From assembly GCF_900115495.1 (NCBI RefSeq), contig NZ_FOWR01000009.1, positions 73,628 to 137,627 of the forward strand: DNA of 64,000 nt, in the 5' to 3' direction. The stretch is from Enterovibrio norvegicus DSM 15893. GTDB taxonomy: Bacteria; Pseudomonadota; Gammaproteobacteria; Enterobacterales; Vibrionaceae. The notes beneath the pieces were generated by a model. The model searched no databases. It was not told the origin of the DNA and saw only the letters and a program-made list of their open reading frames with translations. Shown in pieces: positions 36,248 through 45,187 of the stretch (position 1 is its first letter; every line of letters begins with the position of its first letter). The position numbers were made by a program, and so were the translations under genes.

Positions 36248-38194
36248 ATGGATTGGCTGAATGTCGTCTGGGATTTATCGCGGTTTAATAAACGCGTAGT
36301 GAGTGTCATCTGCGATATCATTTTTATCGCAGTATCATTCTATGGTGCATACTGGACACGCCTAGGGAGTGCTCCTCCCTTCCATGTTGAATCGATTCAC
36401 TATGTATTGATAGTTTCAACCATCATCACAGTGATGGTATTCAGGTACTTGGGACTCTATCGAGCCGTTCTTCGTTATCTTACCTTTCACATACTGGCAG
36501 TCGTGTGCGGCGGAACGATTATTTCAGCCGTTTCTCTGGCCTTCTTTGCCTTTTATTTTGACGCGCCTATTCCTCGTTCGGTGCCAATCATTTATGCCGC
36601 GTTTCTTTGCATTTCCTGTGGTGGAGTAAGGCTAAGTGTTAGAAGTCTATTTAACCAGTCCTGTCAGAGCGCTAAAGTACCCGTTCTAATTTATGGTGCG
36701 GGCACTGCTGGTAGACAATTGGCTGTAGCGCTTCGATCGTCGGATACTCATAAAGTTGTGGCTTTCATCGATGAGGATCGCACATTGAGAAGCACTGTAA
36801 TACTCGGGCTAAATGTGCACTTAGCTGATGACGCTGCGCGTCTGACTGAGAAATATGGCGTTAAACAAATTTTGTTGGCAGTACCTAGCGCGAGCCGAGC
36901 AAAAAGAAAGCAGATTATTGATTCTCTTGTTCACCTTTCTGCTGAAGTACTGACTGTACCTAATATGAAAGACATCGTCGAAGGGCGTGCAAAGATCGAT
37001 GAACTAAAAGATGTAGATATTGACGATCTTTTGGGTCGAGACCCCGTCGAACCTCAAAAAGCACTGATGGAAAAAAACATCCGTGACAAGGTAGTAATGG
37101 TCACTGGTGCCGGCGGTTCTATCGGTTCAGAGCTCTGTAGGCAAATTGTAAAGCTAGGTGCAAAAAAGCTAATTCTTTTCGATGTATCAGAATTTGCGCT
37201 TTACAACATTGATCGCGAATTGCGAGCAACAATTCTTGAAGAAAGTATTCAGGTTGAAGTTGTGCCGCTGATAGGTTCTGTTCAGCGCATTAATCGGCTT
37301 TCTGTCATCATGAAGAGTTTTTGTGTCCAAACAGTTTATCATGCAGCAGCGTATAAGCACGTACCACTCGTTGAATTTAATGTTGTTGAGGGCGTGAGAA
37401 ACAATGTATTTGGAACCTATTATGCCGCGAAGGCGGCAAGTGATGCTGGTGTAGAATCCTTTGTTCTTATTTCAACAGATAAAGCAGTTCGTCCTACAAA
37501 CGTTATGGGTACAACCAAGCGAATGGCGGAACTTGCGCTTCAGGCGATGGCTGAGTCGGAGAAAGCAAAAGAGAAAAAGGGTACTACCTTCTCAATGGTT
37601 CGATTTGGCAATGTACTTGGTTCATCGGGTTCAGTGATACCACTTTTTAAGAAGCAAATAGAGAAAGGTGGTCCTGTAACGGTGACGCACCCGGATATTA
37701 TTCGTTACTTTATGACCATTCCTGAAGCAGCCCAGCTTGTTATCCAAGCTGGCGCGATGGCTAGAGGGGGAGATGTCTTTGTGTTAGATATGGGTGAGCC
37801 AGTCAAAATCGTCGATCTTGCTCAGAACCTCATTAAGTTGTCTGGATTGGAAGTAAAAGATGAGCGTAATTTAGACGGTGACATCGAGATCCAATATTCG
37901 GGCTTGAGGCCGGGAGAAAAACTATACGAAGAGCTTCTAATTGGCAGCGAAGTTGAATTGACTGAGCATGAAAGAATTATGACCGCCAATGAGAGGTTCT
38001 TGCCGTTAAGGGAGTGCCAAGAGTTGCTGGGTGAACTTGACAGCGCCTGTCACAATTTTGACCATGAAGAAATACGTAGAATTCTACTTAGTGCGCCAAC
38101 TGACTTTTCTCCGACAGATGGCATTGGTGATCTGGTTTGGAAACAATCGGCGAAATCACAAAAGATTGTTCGTCTAAAAAAGTCAGCTAGCTAG
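36248..38194 (+). CDS. WbpM/PglF-type UDP-HexNAc 4,6-dehydratase
   Basis: 648 residues from the ATG at 36248, 5 nt after TAGGA; the GTG at 36230 is less likely. Four N-terminal membrane segments (about 20-130) are followed by a first Rossmann domain (VLIYGAGTAGRQLAVAL) and a second SDR domain (VVMVTGAGGSIGSELC). The catalytic region reads STDKAVRPTNVMGTTKRMAE: Met replaces Tyr, as known for the WbpM group. It would make UDP-4-keto-6-deoxy-GlcNAc. It is the last gene before a strong terminator and closes the rfaH-headed transcript. Confidence 0.9.
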   Translation: MDWLNVVWDLSRFNKRVVSVICDIIFIAVSFYGAYWTRLGSAPPFHVESIHYVLIVSTIITVMVFRYLGLYRAVLRYLTFHILAVVCGGTIISAVSLAFFAFYFDAPIPRSVPIIYAAFLCISCGGVRLSVRSLFNQSCQSAKVPVLIYGAGTAGRQLAVALRSSDTHKVVAFIDEDRTLRSTVILGLNVHLADDAARLTEKYGVKQILLAVPSASRAKRKQIIDSLVHLSAEVLTVPNMKDIVEGRAKIDELKDVDIDDLLGRDPVEPQKALMEKNIRDKVVMVTGAGGSIGSELCRQIVKLGAKKLILFDVSEFALYNIDRELRATILEESIQVEVVPLIGSVQRINRLSVIMKSFCVQTVYHAAAYKHVPLVEFNVVEGVRNNVFGTYYAAKAASDAGVESFVLISTDKAVRPTNVMGTTKRMAELALQAMAESEKAKEKKGTTFSMVRFGNVLGSSGSVIPLFKKQIEKGGPVTVTHPDIIRYFMTIPEAAQLVIQAGAMARGGDVFVLDMGEPVKIVDLAQNLIKLSGLEVKDERNLDGDIEIQYSGLRPGEKLYEELLIGSEVELTEHERIMTANERFLPLRECQELLGELDSACHNFDHEEIRRILLSAPTDFSPTDGIGDLVWKQSAKSQKIVRLKKSAS

Positions 38195-38212
38195 CGTTAT
38201 TACTCTACTATC

Positions 38213-38239
38213 AAAGCAGCTTTCGAGCTGCTTTTTTTT
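38213..38239 (+). terminator. Rho-independent terminator ending the polysaccharide operon
   Basis: A 9-bp perfect stem (AAAGCAGCT / AGCTGCTTT) with a TTCG tetraloop runs into a long T tract. Confidence 0.88.
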
Positions 38240-38444
38240 AACTTCTTTCGATTTGAGCAGTACTTGGCTTAGTGTAAGATGTTGTGAATTTTATCATTCT
38301 GATAATAAGTGGAAAGAAATCTGGTAGCTTGCTGCAACGAGAGGTTTTTTTCTTACAGAAGGATGCATGCAAAACAATAAATCCATCGCGTCATAGTGTG
38401 TTTTAATATACCATTTCCGCTGGTTTAAGCAGAGAAGACACGCA

Positions 38445-39185
38445 ATGAGTAGTCCAAAAATCCATGTGATTAGTTTGTTAAGAAGTCAGGATCGTCGAGA
38501 TAACGTCTCACGTCATATGGCAGAAAGGCAGTTGGATTTTACGTTTTTTGACGCCGTTGATGGTCGAATTGGCAAACCTGCGTTGGCAAACGATTACGAC
38601 TACAAAAAGCGCTTGTGGCTAACGAGTGGAAAAATGCCTTCCTCTGGTGAAGTAGGTTGCTATGCAAGTCACTATTCATTATGGCTGAAGTGTATAGCAT
38701 TAGGACATCCGATTGTTGTATGCGAAGATGATATCGAATTAAATCAAAATGCCTCAGTTATTGTTGAAAAAGCACTAGAAAAAGCGGGAAAATATGGATT
38801 TGTTCGCTTGGAGGCATTTGAGCATAAGGGGGAGCATACAAAAATCGAGCAAGAGGGGGAGTTTACGCTAAGCTTAATGGAAGATAATTATGGCGGATTA
38901 AGGGCTTACGCAATTTCTCCGAACGCCGCTCAGTGCCTTATAAAGCACCGATGGTGTTTGCCGGTAGATTGTTTTGTGGGAGCAACCTATATTCATGGGC
39001 AGTATTCTTACCAGCTTTCTCCATGTCTGGTTGTAAAGCACGGCAAACATGATTCAACTATCCAAATCGCTGATGGTAACAAAACAGCATTTTATCGAAA
39101 GCCAACTCGAGAATTGTATTCCGCATACAAAAAATTCATGCTTAGGCGAATGTACGAGAAAAAGCGCAAAGAGCTAGATGTTTAA
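38445..39185 (+). CDS. GT25-family lipopolysaccharide glycosyltransferase
   Basis: 246 residues. The opening KIHVISLLRSQDRRDNVSRHM, then FDAVDG, GEVGCYASHYSLWLKCI and VVCEDDIELN are the successive motifs of the GT25 (LgtB/LpsA-type) family, with EDD as the metal-binding acidic motif. These enzymes add hexoses to the LPS core or lipooligosaccharide. It is followed after 68 nt by a waaL-type gene, so core modification is the likely role. Confidence 0.87.
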   Translation: MSSPKIHVISLLRSQDRRDNVSRHMAERQLDFTFFDAVDGRIGKPALANDYDYKKRLWLTSGKMPSSGEVGCYASHYSLWLKCIALGHPIVVCEDDIELNQNASVIVEKALEKAGKYGFVRLEAFEHKGEHTKIEQEGEFTLSLMEDNYGGLRAYAISPNAAQCLIKHRWCLPVDCFVGATYIHGQYSYQLSPCLVVKHGKHDSTIQIADGNKTAFYRKPTRELYSAYKKFMLRRMYEKKRKELDV

Positions 39186-39253
39186 GAGCAGTATTTAAAC
39201 GTGTTTATAGAGCACAGGCTGCCTTATAAATACTCGAAGTTTATAGTGAAAAA

Positions 39254-40477
39254 ATGCAAAATGTAAATCCAACTAAGCTTGTTCGCGCGAGCGGAAGAAC
39301 AGTAATAGAAGCCTTATTCTTGCTGAGTCCGTTGGCAGTTTTACTGCTCTTAATTTTTAACATGACAGATACAAAGTGGATTCTTTCTAGGTTGATTCCC
39401 ATAGTTTGTGTTTATTGTGTCATTTTTCATCGAGACTCGTTTAAAAAGAATTGGCAAAGCCCAGAGTTGCAAATTTCGTTAGTTGCTGGAGGGGTAGCTT
39501 TTATTTACTTTACTCTTGGGCACGTGTTCAGGGGAGATAATTTTGGTTTTGCTCGAACACTAATTGTTTGTTTAGGGTATATCGCTTTGGTACCTTGGCA
39601 CAGAATCACTGCGCCAGTGGTTAAGTGTCTCATCCTAATTGGCGCACTAACAAGCGGTATCAATGCTGTTTATGAGTATGTTGTGTTGCATCAGGGGAGA
39701 GTAGGAGTTGCTACAAACCCGATTCCCCATGCACTTTACTGTTCAATCATGGCGTTGGTATCGATTTGTCTTTTGGTGTCTAGCAAAAATAAACTCTTTA
39801 GAGCGGTTTGTGTGCTCGCAATAGCGTTGTCTACAATCGCATTGTTTCTCACTGAAGTTCGTGGCGTGATGTTGTTCTTTCCAATTGTTGTGATATTTCT
39901 TGTAGAGAGATTGGCTTTTAGCAGGGGATGGAGTCGCAAACTGGCACTGGTAATTACACTCTGCTGCATTACTGTTGGCTATTTTACCTTTAAAGAAAAA
40001 ATTGACACACGTATTACTCACACGATCTCAGAGTTAAAAATGTCGAAAAGTGAAATCGCGATAAACTCAGTTGGAATTCGATTAGAGCTTTGGTCTAGCG
40101 GAATAAATACGGGTTTAGATAATATCGTTTTGGGTGTGGGAGATAATATGTTACATGAGAACATAAAAGCGCTTCCAAACTCTGGTGCAGCGATTCAACC
40201 TCATTTACACAACCAGTTTATTGATACCTTTGCGCGATATGGAATATTAGGATTAATGATTCTTTTGTTTTGGGTATTTGCACCATTGGCATATATGTGC
40301 GGAAAAGGACGAAAAATTTCGTTTTCCGACAATCCCGCGGTAGCGAGCATCGTGTCTATGATTTTTTTGGCTGGACTAACTGATGTTCCTTTCCATCATA
40401 CTCATATTGTGTACTTATTTACTATATTATCCTGTGTGTTGTTAGTGTTAAAGTTGCCGCCAGGTGACGTGCAATGA
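39254..40477 (+). CDS. waaL: WaaL-type O-antigen ligase
   Basis: 407 residues with about 11-12 membrane segments. The large periplasmic loop before the last helices (about 255-325) ends in QPHLHNQFIDTFARYGILG, the conserved H-x2-HN...GxxG motif of O-antigen ligases. Upstream, SVGIRLELWSSGI supplies the conserved Arg. It would transfer polymerised O-chain from undecaprenyl diphosphate to lipid A-core. A Wzy-like polymerase cannot be fully excluded because the two share a fold. Confidence 0.78.
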   Translation: MQNVNPTKLVRASGRTVIEALFLLSPLAVLLLLIFNMTDTKWILSRLIPIVCVYCVIFHRDSFKKNWQSPELQISLVAGGVAFIYFTLGHVFRGDNFGFARTLIVCLGYIALVPWHRITAPVVKCLILIGALTSGINAVYEYVVLHQGRVGVATNPIPHALYCSIMALVSICLLVSSKNKLFRAVCVLAIALSTIALFLTEVRGVMLFFPIVVIFLVERLAFSRGWSRKLALVITLCCITVGYFTFKEKIDTRITHTISELKMSKSEIAINSVGIRLELWSSGINTGLDNIVLGVGDNMLHENIKALPNSGAAIQPHLHNQFIDTFARYGILGLMILLFWVFAPLAYMCGKGRKISFSDNPAVASIVSMIFLAGLTDVPFHHTHIVYLFTILSCVLLVLKLPPGDVQ

Positions 40478-40513
40478 ACTATTTCTTTAAAGTGAATAGA
40501 TTGATTCAAAAGT

Positions 40514-40545
40514 AAAGGAGCAAGTGAATTTTTATTTGCTCCTTT
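40514..40545. terminator. Hairpin between convergent waaL and folD
   Basis: AAAGGAGCAA pairs with TTGCTCCTTT (10 bp, 12-nt loop). T runs are short on both sides. It lies between two convergent genes, so it probably serves as a weak bidirectional terminator. Confidence 0.55.
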
Positions 40546-40568
40546 GAATAGGCTTATTATTTTAGCAC

Positions 40569-41423
40569 CTACGAACCAAACTGCTCACACGCCAACAGCG
40601 TGTTCTCAATCAGCGTCGCAACGGTCATAGGCCCAACGCCACCAGGTACTGGCGTAATATGTGTCGCTTTTTCTTTTGCCACGTCATATTCCACGTCACC
40701 GACCAACTTGCCGCTATCTAGTCTATTGATACCAACATCAATCACAACCGCACCCGGTTTGATCCAATCTCCAGGGATGAAGTTTGGTTTACCTACCGCA
40801 ACAACCAATAAATCAGCCTGACGAACGTGATGCTCGAGATCTTTTGTAAAACGATGACACGTTGTCGTTGTGCAGCCTGCTAAAAGCAGTTCCATCGTCA
40901 TCGGGCGGCCAACAATGTTCGAAGCACCTACTACCACTGCATGCATACCACGCACGGGAATGTTGTAGCGATCAAGCAGTGTAATGATGCCTTTTGGGGT
41001 GCAAGAGCGGAGCTTTGGCATACGCTGGCAAAGACGGCCAACATTGTATGGATGAAAACCGTCTACATCTTTTTCTGGATTGATGCGTTCGAGAACATTG
41101 GTGGAGTCCATCTGAGCTGGCAGTGGCAACTGCACGAGGATGCCGTCAATTTCTGGGTCATTGTTTAATTCGTCAATGAGTGCCAGTAGGTCTGACTCAC
41201 TCGTGCTCGAAGGCAGATCGTAGGATTTAGAGATAAAACCAACTTCTTCACATACACGGCGCTTACTGCCTACATAGACTTGTGATGCAGGGTCGTCTCC
41301 GACAAGAACGACCGCTAGACCTGGTGCTCGTAGCCCCGCAGATTTGCGTGCGTCGACGCGAGCTGCAACTTCTAATCGAACCGTTTGAGAAATAAGCTTT
41401 CCATCAATAATTTGAGCGGCCAT
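40569..41423 (-). CDS. folD: Methylenetetrahydrofolate dehydrogenase / cyclohydrolase
   Basis: FolD interconverts 5,10-methylene- and 10-formyl-tetrahydrofolate with NADP. 284 residues, standard length. Motifs: [14 protein letters not shown] with the catalytic Lys, [29 protein letters not shown] and [25 protein letters not shown] precedes the ATG. It provides formyl-THF, the donor that the formyltransferase at 19221 would need, though the two are not linked by transcription. A PurR box stands upstream. Confidence 0.96.
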   Translation of the reverse strand: MAAQIIDGKLISQTVRLEVAARVDARKSAGLRAPGLAVVLVGDDPASQVYVGSKRRVCEEVGFISKSYDLPSSTSESDLLALIDELNNDPEIDGILVQLPLPAQMDSTNVLERINPEKDVDGFHPYNVGRLCQRMPKLRSCTPKGIITLLDRYNIPVRGMHAVVVGASNIVGRPMTMELLLAGCTTTTCHRFTKDLEHHVRQADLLVVAVGKPNFIPGDWIKPGAVVIDVGINRLDSGKLVGDVEYDVAKEKATHITPVPGGVGPMTVATLIENTLLACEQFGS

Positions 41424-41494
41424 TGTGTTCCTTTGGCAAAACGAGAGCAGGAAAATTTGGCGTATTTTGACAAAAAAAATGTGATATGGCTATA

Positions 41495-41510
41495 GCGCAA
41501 ACGTTTGCTA
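41495..41510 (-). promoter_or_regulatory. PurR-like operator upstream of folD
   Basis: GCGCAAACGTTTGCTA (read on +) matches the PurR consensus at 13 of 16 bases and keeps the perfect AAACGTTT centre. It is 71 nt before the folD start on the - strand. Confidence 0.65.
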
Positions 41511-41560
41511 TTTGTTTGCACTCTGAAATAGTCGGCTCAGATCATTGTTGGTGAGTCTTA

Positions 41561-42298
41561 TCAAGGGTGAGGGTTAAACGTGGGCGTTGTGTTGGTGAAA
41601 AAGTCATCAGTTAGAGAGGGAACATCAGCAATGAGCGTATCCATATCAAGGCCGTAGTAACTTTCAATTGAATCGGCTATCCAGTCTTTAATATGAAGGG
41701 TAGAAACGAATACGCTAGTTCGCTCATTCCCTAATTCTCGTCCATCTAGTAGTTTGAAACTAGAGCCTGACATGCCAGAAATGATGCCGACTAACTCACC
41801 TTTCTCGTTGAACGTTCCGCCACCACTCATGCCTGATTGAATGGGCGCATCCATAATGCTCGCAGGGCAATTGGCGAAGAGGCTACTATCGACAAAATTC
41901 ACATCTAAATAATATTTCCCTTCACCAACGATGGCTTTTCCCGAAAAGCCAATTCCGTAAGTCTTCACGTTATCATTTGCTGAGACCCTACCTAGCGGTG
42001 CGAGTCGTTTGTTTCGATTATCTTCTTTTATTATGGCGACATCACAGCTTGGGTGATAAGCAACTACGGTGCTGTAATCAAGTTTAGCGACGTGTTTGGC
42101 TGTCAGGCTTAGGTCTTCTGTTAGAGGAACACTTGAACCGTGTCCACCCAGTACAAAAGGAATCCCTATAGGGAGGTAATTGATGCTCGGCGCGTTCGTT
42201 TCGTTCGCGTATTCAGTCGGGCCATTAATTAAAATACAACCTGTGAGTAAATGCATAGAAATGGCGATGACAAAAATCGAGCGCAGTGTTCGTAACAT
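41561..42298 (-). CDS. Trypsin-like serine protease, predicted lipoprotein
   Basis: The ATG at 42298 (245 residues) is chosen because GGGAGGA precedes it and the protein then starts with a lipoprotein signal, MLRTLRSIFVIAISMHLLTGC, with Cys21 as the lipidated residue; the open frame extends 27 codons further upstream. The trypsin-like triad is visible: His in LTAKHVAKL, Asp in SCDVAIIK, and Ser in QSGMSGGGTF. There is no PDZ domain. It would act in the periplasm, anchored to a membrane. Substrate and partner are unknown; it stands alone. Confidence 0.78.
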   Translation of the reverse strand: MLRTLRSIFVIAISMHLLTGCILINGPTEYANETNAPSINYLPIGIPFVLGGHGSSVPLTEDLSLTAKHVAKLDYSTVVAYHPSCDVAIIKEDNRNKRLAPLGRVSANDNVKTYGIGFSGKAIVGEGKYYLDVNFVDSSLFANCPASIMDAPIQSGMSGGGTFNEKGELVGIISGMSGSSFKLLDGRELGNERTSVFVSTLHIKDWIADSIESYYGLDMDTLIADVPSLTDDFFTNTTPTFNPHP

Positions 42299-42812
42299 AA
42301 ATTCCTCCCTCAACGCTGACGCAAGAACAAAAATCGCGTCAACATTTCTAGCGTAGGGAGTGAAAGTTATAACGTACAAATTCCTATAAATAATTCACTC
42401 AATAAATTATTAGGCCTCTGATTTTTATTGGTTATTTTTGACCCTTCATACCTTGTGGTTGTTGAGAAAGTCGGATGGAAGATGTTTTTTCAAGTTTGTA
42501 TATTTTTCGATGCAGAATTAAGTGACAAAAAATCAATAGAGGGGTTTTTTAGAACAAGGGATGTTTGAATATGAACTTAATGGAATTGCGTGCGATTAGA
42601 TAATTAATTAACAAAAATAATATACATTCAAAATAAAACAGTCACATAAGAAGTAAGTAAGTGTAGGTATACGCGCTGGATGAGGGGTAACGTCAATTAT
42701 ATTGCGGATTAAGTACGGTAATTGGTTACGTTCTAGATGAGTTGTATTTATAGTCAGACAGAAAGAGTGTTACTTCCTGTCTAACCATTTAGTGGCTATG
42801 TAGCCTACGTAT
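42299..42812. other. 514-nt A/T-rich gap without a gene
   Basis: No supported open frame on either strand. It contains the promoter region of the protease gene, a short inverted repeat AATAATT...AATTATT near 42390, and long A/T stretches. No tRNA, riboswitch or mobile-element end was seen. Confidence 0.5.
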
Positions 42813-44012
42813 TTAGATATCTACAGTTGCCGTGTCTTCGACACCGCCTGCGCCGCTGCGACGATTGCGTTTCGTCGAAATCAGCATGAAGATCAGCGTT
42901 GCTGCGAAGCAGATAGCGAAGTAAATCATCAACCCTTCTTTTGTACCCATCACTTCTCCAGCGACCACAGGGCCAATAACTGAACCAACACTGTAGCTCA
43001 GCAGCATTAACTCGGCAGCTGCCACAATTTGAGAGTCAGAAACCTTTTTACACGCCAATGTGATTGCGACAGGGTAAAGCGCAAAAGCAGAAGCACCCAG
43101 CAAAAATAGGCCTGTCATTAGTCCCCCTGTTACTGTCGCGATTTCGATCATCGCGATAGATAACAGACCTGTGAAACAAAACACAGCCATTAAGAGTGCT
43201 TTTTCAACACGCGCATTGAGCCAACTGACTAATGGTTGAACAGTCATGCCACCTAAAATGACGATGGCCATCAGTGAGCCAACTTGCTCTTGGCTGTATT
43301 TACTTTCCAGTTCCAACGGTAACAAACCATAGATAGAACCTAAAACTAACCCAGATACGATGCAGCCAATATACGCCGCAGATGGCAAGTTTTTCATCTC
43401 ACCTAGCTTAATACTTGAGTGTGCCATTGCTTTAGGTTGGCCTTTGCGTACAACCAGTGGTGGCAAAATCGCTGCAAACATCAGTACCGCAACAACCATC
43501 ATAGGTAACACACCTGAAGTACCAAAAAGGCCGATGCCTAGCTGTCCAAGTGCAGAGCCGCCATAAAGTGATGCCATGTAAAGGCCAAGGCGCTTTGCAC
43601 GTGCTTTCTCTGTGTCTGCCATAAGTAACCAGGACTCAATGACAACAAAAACACCCGCAACAGCAACACCTGCAACAAAGCGAGCACTGAGCCAAAGTGA
43701 TGGTTGAGAGAACACTGCCATTGCACTAACGGTCGCAACAATCACCAAAAGAAAGAGCACAAGCGCGCGTCGATGACCCAGAAGACCGACGATTTTTGCA
43801 CTGATCAAAGCACCGCCCAACAAGCCCGCATAAAAAACGCTGGCAAGCCAAGAGGCTAGATCTAATGACATCCCTTTTTCGACAAGCGCCAAAGGGATGA
43901 GACTCATCAGGAAACCGGATGCAATGGCAAATAGGCTTAGGCTAATAACAGGCACAAGCGGGCTGTTGCCTTCAGCCCTGATTTCTGGGTTCTGTTGCAA
44001 TGCTTTTCTCAA
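42813..44012 (-). CDS. Major facilitator superfamily transporter (YcaD-like)
   Basis: 399 residues with 12 predicted membrane helices. VFYAGLLGGALISAKIVGLLGHRRAL is the MFS loop 2-3 motif with GHRR, and FVAGVAVAGVFVVIESWLLM marks the YcaD/UMF2-like subgroup. The start is unclear: TTG at 44012 has no good ribosome site, and the TTG four codons later has GAG at suitable spacing. The ligand is unknown. A strong hairpin with T run lies 19 nt before the start (see 44031-44059). Confidence 0.82.
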   Translation of the reverse strand: MRKALQQNPEIRAEGNSPLVPVISLSLFAIASGFLMSLIPLALVEKGMSLDLASWLASVFYAGLLGGALISAKIVGLLGHRRALVLFLLVIVATVSAMAVFSQPSLWLSARFVAGVAVAGVFVVIESWLLMADTEKARAKRLGLYMASLYGGSALGQLGIGLFGTSGVLPMMVVAVLMFAAILPPLVVRKGQPKAMAHSSIKLGEMKNLPSAAYIGCIVSGLVLGSIYGLLPLELESKYSQEQVGSLMAIVILGGMTVQPLVSWLNARVEKALLMAVFCFTGLLSIAMIEIATVTGGLMTGLFLLGASAFALYPVAITLACKKVSDSQIVAAAELMLLSYSVGSVIGPVVAGEVMGTKEGLMIYFAICFAATLIFMLISTKRNRRSGAGGVEDTATVDI

Positions 44013-44030
44013 ATAGTAAAGGTGTGAATG

Positions 44031-44059
44031 AAAAAACCTGTCCGGAAGGGACAGGTTTT
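44031..44059 (-). terminator. Rho-independent terminator between mgtC-like gene and MFS gene
   Basis: Stem AAAACCTGTCC / GGACAGGTTTT (11 bp, 5-nt loop), followed on the - strand by TTTTTT. It ends the mgtC-like transcript or acts as an attenuator in the leader of the MFS gene, whose start is only 19 nt beyond. Confidence 0.75.
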
Positions 44060-44225
44060 AGAAATTGTTTGAGGCTCTCTGCACCAGAGTGGTGGAGGGG
44101 GAACCTGCAGTAACTTGCTTACTTTCGTCGCGATTATTATTTCGCCAGCTCGAAACGTAAAGTGAGATTATTTACTCGTGACGATAAGAGATATTGATTG
44201 AAATGGCTATGCAGCTAAGATGCTT

Positions 44226-44723
44226 TTAATCTTTGATTTCGGAATGTTTTTCCGTCTTTTTACGTTTCTCTTTCCAATGTTTATGCACGCCTTTTCGAAG
44301 TGCAGAAAATGTTGTTTCAACTTTATCTATCCCTACGAGAACGAAGAGCACGAAACCACAGAGAAGCAGTGCTTGGCGACCATAATCAAATGCGATAATC
44401 ATTCCCAATCCGGCCATTAACCAGACGACAGCTGCCGAGGTGACACCTTGGATTTGACCATCTCTTGCCATCATCACGCCCGCTCCTAAAAAGCCAACGC
44501 CTGTGACGATTTGACCCAATACCCTTGCGTGGTCAAGTGAGTTATCAGAAAGTGAAATGGCGAGACGCATAAACACATACGTACCCAACACAATGAGAAT
44601 GGCTGTGCGTATTCCAACGGGCTTTCCCCTCAGTTGACGCTCAATACCCAAAAGCCAACCACAGGTGGCACACAACAAAACGCCTTCCCAGCTGAAAGGT
44701 GTGATGTCCCAAAACACTGTCAT
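44226..44723 (-). CDS. MgtC/SapB-family inner-membrane protein
   Basis: 165 residues from the ATG at 44723 (GGAA upstream); the open frame extends 51 codons upstream without family likeness. About four membrane helices. LLGIERQLRGKPVGIRTAILIVLG and QIVTGVGFLGAGVMMARDGQIQGVTSAA are the conserved MgtC blocks. There is no C-terminal ACT-like domain, only a short basic tail. MgtC proteins help growth at low Mg2+ and affect the F-ATPase in Salmonella, but many family members are not studied. The gene diverges from tRNA-Arg. Confidence 0.88.
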   Translation of the reverse strand: MTVFWDITPFSWEGVLLCATCGWLLGIERQLRGKPVGIRTAILIVLGTYVFMRLAISLSDNSLDHARVLGQIVTGVGFLGAGVMMARDGQIQGVTSAAVVWLMAGLGMIIAFDYGRQALLLCGFVLFVLVGIDKVETTFSALRKGVHKHWKEKRKKTEKHSEIKD

Positions 44724-44958
44724 GTTAAATGTTCCTGATTGTAAAAATAGAGGGGAGTTTATGGCGTATTCAAAAATCGCGGTATAAACAGGGCGAACTA
44801 TCGACTTGAAGAAAGAAAAGCTCAAGTGTTGTTGTGATGAAAAGTTTTTATAGAACCTGTGACGAATTCTTATCACCCTTGTTTTTAGGTTTTTTTTACG
44901 ATCTATTGGCCATGTGACGCTTTATTCGCCGTTTGGTCATGAAGTCTAAGGAAAACCG

Positions 44959-44986
44959 TTGACGAGACGCTTTGTCTCCTTATAAT
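44959..44986 (+). promoter_or_regulatory. Promoter of tRNA-Arg
   Basis: TTGACG (44959-44964) and TATAAT (44981-44986), 16 nt apart, followed by a G/C-rich discriminator (CCCGC) typical of stringently controlled stable-RNA genes, 31 nt before the tRNA. Confidence 0.85.
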
Positions 44987-45017
44987 CCCGCTTGCACTCG
45001 CACTTTGTGTGTTTGAT

Positions 45018-45094
45018 GCGCCCTTAGCTCAGCCGGATAGAGCAACGACCTTCTAAGTCGTGGGTCACAGGTTCGAATCCTGTAGGGCGCGCCA
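45018..45094 (+). tRNA. tRNA-Arg (anticodon TCT)
   Basis: 77 nt with encoded CCA. Acceptor GCGCCCT pairs with AGGGCGC. The D arm has AGCTCAGCCGGATAGAGC, the anticodon stem ACGAC/GTCGT encloses loop CTTCTAA with anticodon TCT at 45052-45054, and the T arm carries GGTTCGAATCC. Reads AGA (and AGG) codons. Confidence 0.97.
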
Positions 45095-45105
45095 TCAAAT
45101 TCAAA

Positions 45106-45139
45106 AAAAAGGCCAGAGATTTAAATCTCTGGCCTTTTT
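45106..45139 (+). terminator. Rho-independent terminator after tRNA-Arg
   Basis: A perfect 34-nt palindrome (AAAAAGGCCAGAGATTT and its complement) with a T run, 11 nt after the tRNA. It is symmetrical, so it can also stop transcripts from the small - strand gene behind it. Confidence 0.9.
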
Positions 45140-45187
45140 GCGTGTTGACCCACCCTAAATTATCCCGGTGTAGTTACCCAACAAAAA

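Noticed and set aside
12242-38194. Group 1 capsule export locus
   Set aside because: No wza, wzb or wzc gene is present; a Wzz without kinase and a WaaL-type ligase point to O-antigen.
42299-42812. Hidden small RNA or gene in the 514-nt A/T-rich gap
   Set aside because: I found no promoter-terminator pair or conserved-looking structure, so there is no support for a call.
45018-45139. tRNA-Arg as an integration site of a mobile element
   Set aside because: The gene is intact, followed by its own terminator, with no integrase and no repeated tRNA 3' end in the window.
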